Below are positions 1 through 8,177 of a stretch of 64,000 bases of DNA, one piece after another. The stretch is from Caenibius sp. WL. GTDB lineage: Bacteria; Pseudomonadota; Alphaproteobacteria; Sphingomonadales; Sphingomonadaceae. The stretch is from assembly GCF_019803445.1 (NCBI RefSeq), contig NZ_CP081844.1, positions 3,360,501 to 3,424,500 on the forward strand. Reading direction: 5' to 3'. How positions within the stretch are numbered: position 1 is the first letter of the stretch; every line of letters starts with the position of its first letter. The notes below the pieces were generated by a model. That model was not told the DNA's origin and did not search any database. It saw only the letters and a program-made list of their open reading frames with translations. Position numbers and translations under genes: made by a program.

Positions 1-4
1 GAAG

Positions 5-29
5 GGAACAAGTACGGTCGAATTTCGTT
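5..29 (+). promoter_or_regulatory. EcfG (GSR sigma factor) promoter of nepR-ecfG
   Basis: GGAAC at 5-9 and CGTT at 26-29 are separated by exactly 16 nt, matching the alphaproteobacterial general stress sigma consensus GGAAC-N16/17-CGTT. The start codon of nepR lies 61 nt downstream of the -10 element. The arrangement implies that the nepR-ecfG operon is positively autoregulated by its own sigma factor, as is known for this system. Confidence 0.88.
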
Positions 30-89
30 CCAGATTGCAATGCAAGATTCCCCGACCATCGGGGATCATCGGGAATTTATCGCAACGGC

Positions 90-266
90 ATGATCGACAA
101 AAGCAAGAAAACAGCGCCCGGGCGTGGCACGCACGCAGTTCACCCCCCGGTCGCAAAGCCCGACTGGGCCAGTGGCCTTCGCCGCCTCTACGATTCCGTG
201 GTGGAGGAACCGCTGCCCGACAGTTTCAAGGATCTCCTGGCGAAACTGGATGACCCCAACAAATGA
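90..266 (+). CDS. nepR: NepR family anti-sigma factor of the general stress response
   Basis: This 58-residue protein was found by reading the sequence; it is short and starts at ATG 90. Its core, around residues 28-53, reads ASGLRRLYDSVVEEPLPDSF and then DLLAKLD, the typical NepR helix pair with a GLRxLYDSVVxEPxPD-type motif. NepR binds and silences EcfG until phosphorylated PhyR sequesters it. The stop codon overlaps the next start (ATGA, 263-266), so anti-sigma and sigma are translationally coupled. No phyR lies in the window; it may be further upstream. An EcfG promoter stands at 5-29. Confidence 0.9.
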   Translation: MIDKSKKTAPGRGTHAVHPPVAKPDWASGLRRLYDSVVEEPLPDSFKDLLAKLDDPNK

Positions 267-856
267 GCGGCCCCGCCTCTGAAGAGCCAGCCGGCTTCAA
301 GCGTGAGCTTTCGGCCGTCATTCCGCATCTGCGCGCTTTTGCCCGCGGGCTCTGCGGCCGGCCCGACATGGCCGACGATCTGGTGCAGGAAACCATGCTC
401 AAGGCCTGGGCCGCGCGTGACCGGTTCCAGCCCGGCACCAGCATGCGCGCGTGGACGTTCGTCATCCTGCGCAATGCCTATCTCACCGAAATGCGGCGCA
501 ACCGTTTTCGCGGCGATTACGATGAAACCGTGGCCGAACGGATTCTCACCGCCCCGGCCGGGCAGGAGGAGCCGATCCATCTGGCCGATATGCATCGTGC
601 GCTGTTGCAGTTGCCGCCCGAACGGCGCGAAGCGCTGCTGCTCGTCGGGGCTGGCGGATTCAGCTATGAAGAAGCGGCGGAAATCTGCGGCTGTGCGGTC
701 GGCACGATCAAAAGCCGCGTCGGGCGCGCCCGCGCCGCGCTGAACGCGATGCTGGAAGACGGCGCCATCCCTCACCGCGGCCATGGCGATGACGAAGCCC
801 ATAGCGCCATTCTCGGCGAACTGGATGAAATCGCCGGCAACGGCCGGCAGGATTGA
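263..856 (+). CDS. ecfG: EcfG-type ECF sigma factor (general stress response)
   Basis: A 197-residue ECF sigma factor. Region 2 is near residues 15-50 (DMADDLVQETMLKAW, the -10 recognition helix) and region 4 near 115-160 (LPPERREALLLV and a helix-turn-helix around EICGCAVGTIKSRVGRAR). It overlaps nepR by ATGA and shares its autoregulated promoter. In alphaproteobacteria it directs RNA polymerase to GGAAC/CGTT promoters on oxidative, osmotic, starvation or desiccation stress. Several such promoters occur in the next 13 kb, so part of its regulon is probably linked to it. The subtype rests on the NepR neighbour and the promoter. Confidence 0.93.
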   Translation: MSGPASEEPAGFKRELSAVIPHLRAFARGLCGRPDMADDLVQETMLKAWAARDRFQPGTSMRAWTFVILRNAYLTEMRRNRFRGDYDETVAERILTAPAGQEEPIHLADMHRALLQLPPERREALLLVGAGGFSYEEAAEICGCAVGTIKSRVGRARAALNAMLEDGAIPHRGHGDDEAHSAILGELDEIAGNGRQD

Positions 857-867
857 AGCTCGCAGGT

Positions 868-894
868 GGAAGCGCCCCGGATGAGGGCGCTTCC
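868..894. terminator. Hairpin between convergent ecfG and sodB
   Basis: A perfect 10-bp stem, GGAAGCGCCC (868-877) with GGGCGCTTCC (885-894), has a 7-nt loop. It sits between the convergent ends of ecfG and sodB. No clear T tract follows on either strand, so the terminator reading rests on stem strength and position. Confidence 0.55.
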
Positions 895-921
895 CCTGAG
901 ATCAGGTATCGGCCAAGCCGA

Positions 922-1533
922 TCAGCCCGGATACTTCCATGCCTTGCCGCGAGCGAGATTCTCGGCCGCGAAATCCCAGTTGAGATGACCGTCGATCACC
1001 GCCTTGAGATAGTTCGGGCGGGCATTCTGATGATCGAGATAATAGGCGTGTTCCCACACGTCGATCACGAGCAGTGGGTTCGCATCGCCATCCACCAGCG
1101 TATCGGCGTCATGCGTTTCGGCCAGCGCCAGCTTGCCGCCCTTTTCAACCAGCCAGACCCAGCCGCTGGCGAAGTGGCCCGCGCCGATTTCGGCGAGCTT
1201 TTCCTTCAGCGCATCGAACGAGCCGAAAGCTTCGTCGATCTTGGCGGCCAGATCACCCGAGGGCGCGCTCGCCGTGCCGGTCAGCGAATACCAGTAGAAA
1301 CCGTGATTCCACGTCTGAGCGGCGTTGTTGAACAGGCCCTGGTTCGAACCGCGCGCCGCAACGACGACGTCTTCCAGCGACTTGCCGGCCAGATCGGTCC
1401 CTTCGACAGCCGCATTGGTCTTGTCGACATAGGCCTTGTGATGCTTCCCGTGATGGAACGACAGCGTTTCGGCGGAAATGGCGGGGGCCAGCGCGACGCT
1501 GTCGAAAGGAAGTTCGATCAGTTGGAAAGACAT
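922..1533 (-). CDS. sodB: Superoxide dismutase, Fe type
   Basis: A 203-residue Fe/Mn superoxide dismutase. Metal ligands are visible: His in LSFHHGKHHKAYV near residue 27, His in NNAAQTWNHGFYW, and Asp and His in DVWEHAYYLD. The Gln in NNAAQ and the GHFASGWVWL segment favour the iron form. The start MSFQLIEL is chosen because GGAG lies 6 nt upstream; an in-frame extension to 1596 lacks a ribosome site and family similarity. It converts superoxide to peroxide in the cytoplasm. A one-mismatch EcfG-like promoter lies just upstream (1570-1594). Confidence 0.95.
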   Translation of the reverse strand: MSFQLIELPFDSVALAPAISAETLSFHHGKHHKAYVDKTNAAVEGTDLAGKSLEDVVVAARGSNQGLFNNAAQTWNHGFYWYSLTGTASAPSGDLAAKIDEAFGSFDALKEKLAEIGAGHFASGWVWLVEKGGKLALAETHDADTLVDGDANPLLVIDVWEHAYYLDHQNARPNYLKAVIDGHLNWDFAAENLARGKAWKYPG

Positions 1534-1569
1534 GATTTCTCCATGGGTTGCAATTGGTCTTCTCCCCCT

Positions 1570-1594
1570 AACGCTCCGGCTCGCCTTGCGTTGC
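1570..1594 (-). promoter_or_regulatory. Near-match EcfG promoter upstream of sodB
   Basis: On the minus strand the sequence reads GCAAC-N16-CGTT, one mismatch from the consensus (GGAAC), with the -10 about 37 nt from the sodB start codon. The spacing and position fit, but a one-mismatch site has a considerable chance of being fortuitous. Confidence 0.35.
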
Positions 1595-1700
1595 ACAATC
1601 TTTTCGATCAGCCTTATCGACGCGGCCGGGCGGACATGTCATTGCCCGCAATAACGCCATGTGCGCATATGCCTGCGCTTGCAAGAGGATGGACCCACGC

Positions 1701-3038
1701 ATGGTTCGCAAATATTTCGGGACTGACGGCATACGAGGCCGCGCCAATGACGGCGTGATGACAGCGGAAACCGCGCTGAAAGTGGGGCAGGCCGCTGGCC
1801 TCCATTTCGTGCGCGGCCTGCACCGCCACCGGGTGGTGATCGGCAAGGACACCCGCCTTTCCGGCTATATGATGGAAAACGCGCTGGTGGCGGGCTTCAC
1901 CAGCGTGGGCATGGACGTGGTGATGACGGGGCCCCTGCCCACCCCCGCCGTGGCCCTGCTGACCCGCGAAATGCGCGCCGATCTGGGCGTGATGATTTCG
2001 GCCAGCCACAATCCGTTCGAAGACAACGGCATCAAGCTGTTCGGGCCCGATGGCTTCAAGCTGTCGGATGAGGACGAACTGGCGATCGAGCAGGCGATCA
2101 ACCAGCCGCACACGCTGGCGCAGGGCGAAGCCATCGGCCGCGCCCGCCGGATCGACGATGCACGCGGGCGGTATATGCACGCGATCAAGCAATCGCTGCC
2201 TGACAACGTCCGGCTGGATGGGCTGAAAGTGGTGGTCGATTGCGCGCATGGCGCCGCCTACACCGTCGCCCCGTCCGCCGTGTGGGAACTGGGCGCCGAA
2301 GTGGTGGCGATCGGGGTGAATCCCGATGGCGTCAATATCAACGATGGGGTCGGATCGACTTCGCTCGATGCGCTGAAAGCCCGGGTGGTGGCCGAAGGCG
2401 CGGATATCGGCATCGCGCTGGATGGCGATGCAGACCGCCTGATCGTGGTCGACGAAAAGGGGCAGACGGTCGATGGCGACCAGATCATGGCGCTGATCGG
2501 CCGCGACTATGCCGCCCGGGGGATGCTCAAGGGCGGCGGCGTGGTGGCCACGGTCATGTCCAATCTCGGGCTCGAACGGTTTCTCGACGATATCGGGTTG
2601 TCGCTGGTGCGCACCAAAGTGGGCGACCGCCATGTGCTCGCCGCGATGCGGGCGGGCGGCTACAATGTGGGCGGGGAACAATCCGGCCACGTGATCCTGC
2701 TCGATCATGCCACCACCGGCGATGGCTGCGTGGCCGCGTTGCAGGTTCTGGGGGCGCTGGTCCAGTCGGGCAAGCGGGCGAGCGAACTGCTCCATCTGTT
2801 CGACCCGGTGCCGCAACTGCTCAAGAACGTGCGTTATACCGGCGGCGCGCCGCTGGAAAACGTCGCGGTGCAACATGCCATCGCCGAGGCAGAGGCCGCG
2901 CTGGCGGGCCGGGGCCGGCTGGTCATCCGCCCATCGGGCACCGAGCCGGTGATCCGCGTCATGGCCGAGGGCGACGATGCCGCCCAGGTCACGCAGGTGG
3001 TGAACGATATCTGCGCCGCCGTGGCGGAGGCGGCGTAA
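1701..3038 (+). CDS. glmM: Phosphoglucosamine mutase
   Basis: A 445-residue protein, the usual GlmM length, interconverting glucosamine-6-P and glucosamine-1-P for UDP-GlcNAc, peptidoglycan and LPS synthesis. Seen: N-terminal [14 protein letters not shown], the phosphoserine loop [13 protein letters not shown] near residue 100, the metal loop [13 protein letters not shown] near 240, and the sugar-phosphate-binding [14 protein letters not shown] near the C-terminus. ATG 1701 is preferred to ATG 1659 or 1689 because [10 protein letters not shown] is the conserved beginning and GAGGA lies 11 nt upstream. thiD follows after 5 nt, suggesting co-transcription. Confidence 0.97.
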   Translation: MVRKYFGTDGIRGRANDGVMTAETALKVGQAAGLHFVRGLHRHRVVIGKDTRLSGYMMENALVAGFTSVGMDVVMTGPLPTPAVALLTREMRADLGVMISASHNPFEDNGIKLFGPDGFKLSDEDELAIEQAINQPHTLAQGEAIGRARRIDDARGRYMHAIKQSLPDNVRLDGLKVVVDCAHGAAYTVAPSAVWELGAEVVAIGVNPDGVNINDGVGSTSLDALKARVVAEGADIGIALDGDADRLIVVDEKGQTVDGDQIMALIGRDYAARGMLKGGGVVATVMSNLGLERFLDDIGLSLVRTKVGDRHVLAAMRAGGYNVGGEQSGHVILLDHATTGDGCVAALQVLGALVQSGKRASELLHLFDPVPQLLKNVRYTGGAPLENVAVQHAIAEAEAALAGRGRLVIRPSGTEPVIRVMAEGDDAAQVTQVVNDICAAVAEAA

Positions 3039-3043
3039 CCGGC

Positions 3044-3823
3044 GTGCCCCCCCCATCCGGCGGGCCGCCGCGCATCCTTTCCATCGCCGGTTCGGACAGT
3101 TCCGGCGGCGCGGGGATTCAGGCCGACATCAAGACCGTGACCATGCTGGGCGGCTATGCGATGACCGCGATCACCGCGATCACCGCGCAGGACACCACCG
3201 GCGTGCACGGGGTGCAGGCCCTGCCCCCGGCCATGGTCGCAGCGCAGATCGATGCCTGCATCGGCGATATCGGGGTCGACGCGGTCAAGATCGGGATGCT
3301 GGGATCGCCCGACATCGCCGCGCTGGTGGCCGACAGGCTGGAAACGCTGGATGCGCCGGTGATTTTCGATCCGGTGATGATCGCCACCAGCGGTTCGGTG
3401 CTGGCCGACGCAGCGACCATCGCCGCGTTTGAGCGGCTGATGCGGCTGGCCGCCCTGACCACGCCCAACGTGCCGGAACTGGCCGCGCTGGGCGGCGCGG
3501 CGGCGATGGCGCGGCGCGGTATCGTCTATATCGCCAAAGGCGGCGACGCCGAAGGGCCGGTGGTGGAAGACCGGCTGGTGCGCCCCGGCCATGACGATGT
3601 GGTATGGCAGGACGATCGCATCGTGACCCGCCACACCCATGGCACGGGCTGCACTTTCGCCAGCGCCATCGCCACCCATCTGGGGCACGGCCTGCCGCTG
3701 ACGGAGGCGATTGCCCGGGCGCGCGATTTCGTGCGGCAGGCGCTACGCCATGCGCCCGGATACGGCAGCGGGCATGGCCCGCTGGGCCATCAGTCGGTGC
3801 ACACCCCGCAATCGAGATCGTAG
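3044..3823 (+). CDS. thiD: Hydroxymethylpyrimidine/phosphomethylpyrimidine kinase
   Basis: A 259-residue ribokinase-family enzyme of thiamine synthesis that phosphorylates HMP and HMP-P. Seen: N-terminal RILSIAGSDSSGGAGIQAD substrate-binding segment, central VKIGMLGS, VIFDPVMIATSG, and the C-terminal anion-hole/catalytic motif HTHGTGCTFASAIA. The start is taken as GTG 3044; GGAGG lies 13 nt upstream inside the end of glmM, and no better initiator precedes the conserved ILSIAGSD. The 3' end overlaps the convergent LOG gene by 34 nt. Confidence 0.93.
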   Translation: MPPPSGGPPRILSIAGSDSSGGAGIQADIKTVTMLGGYAMTAITAITAQDTTGVHGVQALPPAMVAAQIDACIGDIGVDAVKIGMLGSPDIAALVADRLETLDAPVIFDPVMIATSGSVLADAATIAAFERLMRLAALTTPNVPELAALGGAAAMARRGIVYIAKGGDAEGPVVEDRLVRPGHDDVVWQDDRIVTRHTHGTGCTFASAIATHLGHGLPLTEAIARARDFVRQALRHAPGYGSGHGPLGHQSVHTPQSRS

Positions 3824-4689
3824 AAATCGGTAATGCATTGCCATGCCTCTTCGGCGGTTTCGCACCAACTGAAGAGGTTGAGATCGTCGCGGTTGATCGT
3901 GCCTTCCTCGGCCAAAGCCTCGAAATTGATCACCCGGTCCCAGAACTGCTTGCCGAACAGCAGAATCGGGATCGGCTTCATCTTGCCGGTCTGGATCAGA
4001 GTCAGCAGTTCCATCAGTTCGTCCAGCGTGCCGAAGCCGCCGGGGAAGACCGCCACGGCGCGCGCGCGGATGAGGAAATGCATCTTGCGCAGCGCGAAGT
4101 AGTGGAAATTGAACGACAGATAGGGGGTGACGAAACGGTTGGGCGCCTGTTCATGCGGCAGAACGATATTGAGCCCGACCGATTCCGCCCCGCCTTCCAG
4201 CGCGCCGCGATTGGCCGCTTCCATGATCGATGGCCCGCCGCCCGAACAGACGACGAACTGGCGCTTGCCCTGTTCGATCGGCGCGCATTCGCTGGCGAGC
4301 TTGGCCAGCCGGCGGGCTTCATCGTAATACTTGGCCTTGTCGGCCAGGCTGCGGGCCACGGCCTGCGCCCCCTCGTCACCCGCCGCCGCCGCGGCCACCA
4401 GCGCTTCGGCCTGATCCGGGGCGGGGATGCGCGCCGAACCGTAGAACACCAGAGTCGAGCCGACCCCCGCTTCTTCCAGCAGCATTTCCGGCTTGAGCAG
4501 TTCGAGCTGGAAGCGGATCGGCCGCAGATCCTCGCGCAGGAGGAAGTCGGGATCCTGAAAAGCGAGACGATAGGCCGGATGCTGCGTCTGCGGGGTGCGC
4601 ATGATCGCGGCTTCGGAAAACGCCGCTTCCTGCTTGGCCTTGTAGAATTTGCGATCGGTCAGCCCCCGATCGTCGCTGCGCTCGCTCAT
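3790..4689 (-). CDS. LOG family (TIGR00730-like) nucleotide 5'-monophosphate phosphoribohydrolase
   Basis: A 299-residue protein with the LOG signature PGGFGTLDE (near residue 210) and the upstream VVCSGGGPSIMEAANRGA segment, both typical of the Rossmann-like phosphoribohydrolase fold once annotated as lysine decarboxylase. The family releases free bases from nucleoside monophosphates; in plants and some bacteria it yields cytokinins, but the bacterial physiological substrate here cannot be inferred. The protein is longer than minimal LOGs (about 190 residues) and has an N-terminal extension of about 100 residues. A perfect 12-bp inverted repeat lies 13 nt upstream. Confidence 0.85.
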   Translation of the reverse strand: MSERSDDRGLTDRKFYKAKQEAAFSEAAIMRTPQTQHPAYRLAFQDPDFLLREDLRPIRFQLELLKPEMLLEEAGVGSTLVFYGSARIPAPDQAEALVAAAAAGDEGAQAVARSLADKAKYYDEARRLAKLASECAPIEQGKRQFVVCSGGGPSIMEAANRGALEGGAESVGLNIVLPHEQAPNRFVTPYLSFNFHYFALRKMHFLIRARAVAVFPGGFGTLDELMELLTLIQTGKMKPIPILLFGKQFWDRVINFEALAEEGTINRDDLNLFSWCETAEEAWQCITDFYDLDCGVCTD

Positions 4690-4701
4690 GCGGTTTCCTT
4701 G

Positions 4702-4732
4702 TTACGGCGTAGGTCTTGCCCCTACGCCGTAA
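4702..4732. terminator. 12-bp perfect hairpin between the LOG gene and the membrane-protein operon
   Basis: TTACGGCGTAGG (4702-4713) pairs perfectly with CCTACGCCGTAA (4721-4732) around a 7-nt loop. It lies downstream of the leftward 4769-6108 operon and just upstream of the leftward LOG start. It may end the operon transcript, although no T tract is present, or act in the LOG leader. Confidence 0.5.
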
Positions 4733-4768
4733 GCAGCGCACTTGCGCCGGGCAAGCGCCGTCTCGCGA

Positions 4769-5203
4769 TCAGCCGATGAAGATCAGCAACAGAGCGATGA
4801 CGGCGAGCCCGAAAAGCACGTTGAACAGCGGCAGCGCTTTCACCGCATGCTGGCTTTCGGGCCCGGCAAAGCGGCGGGCCACCATGCTCGGCGTCCAGAT
4901 CAGCCAGAGATCGACGATCACCACCAGAATGAACCCGGTGATGCCGGCCCACATCCCCCACCGGTTCTCGAACATGGCGCGGGTCGCCGGCGGCCAGGGC
5001 GAAGCTTCCCCCGACAGCATCAGGCCGACGGCAAAATACATCCCCAGGATAAGCGGCATGAGCCAGGCCGGATTGGTCAGGAAATCGGCCACGGCCCCCA
5101 ATTTCCGCCCGGCAAGGGCGGGAATGGACAACCGCAGCGTCGCCAGCAAGGCGAACACGGCCAATACAGCAGCGATTGTCCACATATCGACGTTCGGCAT
5201 CAT
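4769..5203 (-). CDS. Small integral membrane protein, function unknown
   Basis: A 144-residue, strongly hydrophobic protein with about four predicted membrane segments: an N-terminal helix (WTIAAVLAVFALLATL), one near WLMPLILGMYFAVGLML, one near WAGITGFILVVIVDLWLIW and a C-terminal one near NVLFGLAVIALLLIFIG. I do not recognise the family. Its start codon overlaps the stop of the upstream sterol-desaturase-like gene by 4 nt, so the two are translationally coupled and probably work together at the membrane. Translation starts at ATG 5203; the Met one codon further in is also possible. Confidence 0.75.
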   Translation of the reverse strand: MMPNVDMWTIAAVLAVFALLATLRLSIPALAGRKLGAVADFLTNPAWLMPLILGMYFAVGLMLSGEASPWPPATRAMFENRWGMWAGITGFILVVIVDLWLIWTPSMVARRFAGPESQHAVKALPLFNVLFGLAVIALLLIFIG

Positions 5204-6108
5204 TCGGCAGGTTCCGCCACGAGCTGCGAGCCTTGCTTGACCGGACGCGGCATTTCGAAGGTTTCCCCTGGCCGCCCGAACAGCACACCCAGTTTCTGGC
5301 GCCAGGTCGGGGCGCCCCGGAAATCACGAAAGAGCGGCGTGAACTCGTGCATCATGACTTTGAACGGATTGTTGGATTCCAGCGGATGCGTGATGCCGTA
5401 CACCGGCGGCACATCGTCGCGCATGGCCTGATAGGTGCCGAAGACATGATCCCAGATCATCAGCAGCCCGCCATAGTTCTTGTCGATATAGATCGGATTG
5501 CAGGCATGGTGGACACCGTGGTTGCGCGGTGTCACGAACAGCCATTCGAACCACGGCGCCAGACGGCCGATGCGGGTCGTATGGCAGAAAGTCTGGAAAG
5601 CGGGCGCGGTGATGGCCATCAGCACCAGCACCAGCGGGTTGAAGCCCAGCATCACGATCGGAATCCAGATCAGCAGACGATAGATCGCCTGAAACGGCAC
5701 ATGCCGCAGATTCACTGTGAAATCGTAGGTTTCCGCGGAATGGTGAATCGAATGATCCGCCCAGAACAACCGCACTTCGTGGCCGAGGCGATGGAACCAG
5801 TAGTAAGCGAATTCCGCCGCCAGGAAATAGATCGGCAAGGACCACCAGGTGACCGGAATGCGCAGCGGCGACAGGTTGTAGAAGAACGTCAGCCCACCGA
5901 TCAGCGCGGCGTTGATGAACACCCCCTCGAGCACCGGCCCGAGCGGGAACAGGGCAAGGCTGCTCAGCCCTTCCCGGCTCCACAACGACTTGCCTTCGCG
6001 GCGGCGCAGAAGCATTTCCGCGCTCAGCACGAAAGTGAGAAAAATCGCCCCGCCGAAGCCGTAGATTTCAATCGATTTCGTCAGTTGTTCGATGAACGCC
6101 TGATCCAT
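5200..6108 (-). CDS. Sterol desaturase / fatty acid hydroxylase superfamily membrane protein
   Basis: A 302-residue diiron membrane oxygenase-like protein. The histidine clusters that bind iron are visible in order: HRLGH (near residue 120), HSIHH, and HGVHH near 220, with hydrophobic spans between them. Family members hydroxylate or desaturate lipid substrates at the inner membrane; the substrate here is not evident. The start ATG 6108 has AGGGAGGT 5 nt upstream. It is coupled to a 4-TM protein downstream. The TetR gene upstream on the same strand is 23 nt away and may control the unit. Confidence 0.88.
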   Translation of the reverse strand: MDQAFIEQLTKSIEIYGFGGAIFLTFVLSAEMLLRRREGKSLWSREGLSSLALFPLGPVLEGVFINAALIGGLTFFYNLSPLRIPVTWWSLPIYFLAAEFAYYWFHRLGHEVRLFWADHSIHHSAETYDFTVNLRHVPFQAIYRLLIWIPIVMLGFNPLVLVLMAITAPAFQTFCHTTRIGRLAPWFEWLFVTPRNHGVHHACNPIYIDKNYGGLLMIWDHVFGTYQAMRDDVPPVYGITHPLESNNPFKVMMHEFTPLFRDFRGAPTWRQKLGVLFGRPGETFEMPRPVKQGSQLVAEPAE

Positions 6109-6131
6109 GCCATACCTCCCTTGGCAGCACC

Positions 6132-6833
6132 TTATCGCTGGGCTGCCGCCATATTCCGTTGCATCGCCCGCAGGCCTTCGCACATGCGATCGAGCTGATA
6201 GGCGAAAAACTCTTCCGCGAAGACGGGCAGCGATGTCAGGCTGAGCATCTGCTCCACCTGTCCGCGCGTAACCGGATCGAGACTGGCCAGTTCCTGCGGC
6301 GTCAGATTCTGCGGCACATCGCGGTTACGCAGTTCGACGTTGATCGCCCCCATGGCCACGTGCCACACCCATAGCGTGGCGCGGGCGTGCGCTTCCCCCG
6401 AAAAGCCCATCCGGCCCAGAGCTTCGGACACAACCATGCCGCGTTCGAGCCAGGCAATCGACGTGTGGCCGCCTTCCCATACCAGCACGTTGATCAGTTG
6501 CGGGCAGGCCAGCATATGCGCGCGCATGGCCTGCGCCCAGCGGATCACCGCGTCCAGCGGTTCGGTATCGGGCGCGATGTCCAGCGTGAAATCGGCCAGC
6601 AGGCGATCGCTCAACGCCTGGAGCAGTTCGTCCTTGCTGGCGAAGTAGGTGTAGATCGCCATCGGCGAAATCTTCAACGCCCGGGCGATGCCGTTGAGCG
6701 AAGGCAGTTCATCGGGATTTGCTTCGGCCAGAGCCGCCGCGGCATCCAGAATCATGTCCCGCGAAATACGCGCAGGGCGGCCGCGCGGCTTCGCGGCCCC
6801 GGTCGACTGGCGTTTTGCGGCGTTATTTTCCAT
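6132..6833 (-). CDS. TetR family transcriptional regulator
   Basis: A 233-residue regulator with an N-terminal TetR helix-turn-helix (residues about 25-70: MILDAAAALAEAN, SLNGIARALKISPMAIYTYF, SKDELLQAL) and a longer ligand-binding region behind it. The start MENNAAKRQ is chosen as the closest Met to the HTH; an upstream extension to 6944 has no family character. An AT-rich near-palindrome (CATATGCCATATAT) covers the start codon region and could be an autoregulatory operator. The likely target is the downstream sterol-desaturase-like operon, transcribed in the same direction 23 nt on. Confidence 0.9.
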   Translation of the reverse strand: MENNAAKRQSTGAAKPRGRPARISRDMILDAAAALAEANPDELPSLNGIARALKISPMAIYTYFASKDELLQALSDRLLADFTLDIAPDTEPLDAVIRWAQAMRAHMLACPQLINVLVWEGGHTSIAWLERGMVVSEALGRMGFSGEAHARATLWVWHVAMGAINVELRNRDVPQNLTPQELASLDPVTRGQVEQMLSLTSLPVFAEEFFAYQLDRMCEGLRAMQRNMAAAQR

Positions 6834-7059
6834 ATGCCATATATCAATTAACCCGCCCGCGCTGTCAAGCGGTTGCAGCGGTGCAAATCTTTGCCGGATT
6901 CCCACATCGGCGGATGACGGGCAGGATTCTTCGCATGGACGCAATGCGCCAGATGGAGCCTTGCCAGCGACTGACGGATGAAAGCCACTCTACATCGTTC
7001 ATCGGCGCGTTATCTTGCCCGGCCTAGTTTTCCCTCAATGATAAGGGAAAGGCCCAAGT

Positions 7060-7437
7060 ATGTTTACAATGAAAAAATTCGCTCTCGGCGCTCTACTTGG
7101 CGTGACTACTGTCGTAGCCTTGCCGGAAAGCGCATCGGCTCATGGGCGTTATGATCGCCACGGCTATTCCGGGTATGACGACAGCTATCGCGGGCACCGG
7201 GAGTATCGCCGCGAATACTATCAGGAATCCCGGCGCTACGACCGGGATCGCCGCTATTATCGCCATAAGCAGCGCTGCCGGACGAGCGGCACCACCGGAC
7301 TGATCGTCGGCGGTGCGGCCGGGGCCCTGCTCGGGCGCAGCATCGACCGCTATGGTGACCGCGCGCCCGGCACGATCATCGGCGCCGCCGGCGGGGCCCT
7401 GCTCGGCCGGGAAATCGATCGCAAGCGCCGCTGCTGA
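7060..7437 (+). CDS. Secreted glycine-zipper (17-kDa-antigen-like) protein
   Basis: A 125-residue exported protein with an N-terminal signal peptide (KKFALGALLGVTTVVAL, cleavage after SASA), a Tyr/Arg/His-rich middle, and two glycine-zipper hairpins near residues 84-95 and 107-117 (GLIVGGAAGALLG and TIIGAAGGALLGREID). Such proteins insert into or lie on the outer membrane or in the periplasm. A ribosome site GGGAAAGG lies 8 nt before ATG 7060; ATG 7069 is an alternative. It is the first of the run of small envelope/stress-type genes; no EcfG motif is visible upstream. Confidence 0.82.
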   Translation: MFTMKKFALGALLGVTTVVALPESASAHGRYDRHGYSGYDDSYRGHREYRREYYQESRRYDRDRRYYRHKQRCRTSGTTGLIVGGAAGALLGRSIDRYGDRAPGTIIGAAGGALLGREIDRKRRC

Positions 7438-7595
7438 GCCCGATGCACCGCCCGGCCCCATCCGTCATCGCCCCTCGCGATCCAGCTCTGACCGGCCCGA
7501 AATTCACGGCCGGTTCAGAGCGGGGCGGTTAGCCATTGCATGATGCCCGCCGTGGCTTCTCCGCCCCGGCTGGCGCTGGAAAGGAAGTAAGGATC

Positions 7596-7964
7596 ATGGG
7601 CATTACCTTCAAACGCCTGAGCCTTGCGGTCGCTCTGGCAGCGAGCACTTTCACTGCCGCAACCGTGGCCCAGGCCCACGGCTATCGCGACCGTGATGAC
7701 GATGCCGCCATCGCGATCGGCGCCGGGATCATCGGCCTGGCCGTCGGCGCGGCCATCGCCTCCGACAACGACGACCGGTATTATTACCGCGACCGGCGCT
7801 ATTACCGCGCTTATCCCGATCGCTATTATTACCAGGACCGGCGGTATTATCGCCCTTACCCGGACCGGTATTACTACAACCGGCACCACTATCGCGATTA
7901 CCGCGATTACCGCGAATACCGGCACGATCGTAGGCATTACGACCGCCGCCGCTGGCGCCGCTGA
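7596..7964 (+). CDS. Secreted Tyr/Arg-rich repeat protein
   Basis: A 122-residue protein with a signal peptide ending VAQA-HG, a short hydrophobic glycine/alanine segment (residues 40-58), then tandem Tyr/Arg/Asp repeats of the form RYYYxDRRYYRxYPD. The C-terminus is very basic. The start ATG 7596 follows AAGGAAGTAAGGATC. Its composition resembles that of its neighbour at 7060-7437, and both look like surface or periplasmic proteins of unknown role. The nucleotide repeats come from the coding pattern and are not a CRISPR array. Confidence 0.75.
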   Translation: MGITFKRLSLAVALAASTFTAATVAQAHGYRDRDDDAAIAIGAGIIGLAVGAAIASDNDDRYYYRDRRYYRAYPDRYYYQDRRYYRPYPDRYYYNRHHYRDYRDYREYRHDRRHYDRRRWRR

Positions 7965-8142
7965 CGGCCTTTCGCAGCGCTGGCGTTTTCCGCCAGGGCT
8001 GCGCGGCCACGCTTTGACCGCACACCGTCCGCTGCCGTGAGGCGCAGCCCATCGCGGGTCGCGCTCTGGGGATGGGAGCCTGCCCTCTCAAGCCCTCTTC
8101 CTGCCTTGCGGCCGGGAACCGGCCCGCATGCCGTTCATTCCA

Positions 8143-8170
8143 ATTCCACTTCGCCAGCCAAAAGTGGAAT
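8143..8170. promoter_or_regulatory. Inverted repeat just upstream of the diiron-protein start
   Basis: ATTCCACTT (8143-8151) and AAGTGGAAT (8162-8170) form a 9-bp stem with a 10-nt loop, ending 7 nt before ATG 8178 where the ribosome-binding site should be. It could be an operator or an RNA hairpin that masks initiation. No independent Shine-Dalgarno sequence is obvious outside the right arm. Confidence 0.45.
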
Positions 8171-8177
8171 GTAAAAA

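Noticed and set aside
1614-3056. A 480-codon leftward frame opposite glmM.
   Set aside because: Antisense to a complete glmM with all motifs; His/Arg/Pro-rich translation is typical of a shadow frame.
7780-7930. Tandem nucleotide repeats that look like a CRISPR array.
   Set aside because: They are codons of a Tyr/Arg-rich repeat protein with intact reading frame; there are no unique spacers of even length and no cas genes.
8115-8135. An EcfG-like GGAAC...CGTT pair before the diiron-type gene.
   Set aside because: The spacer is only 12 nt, too short for promoter recognition.
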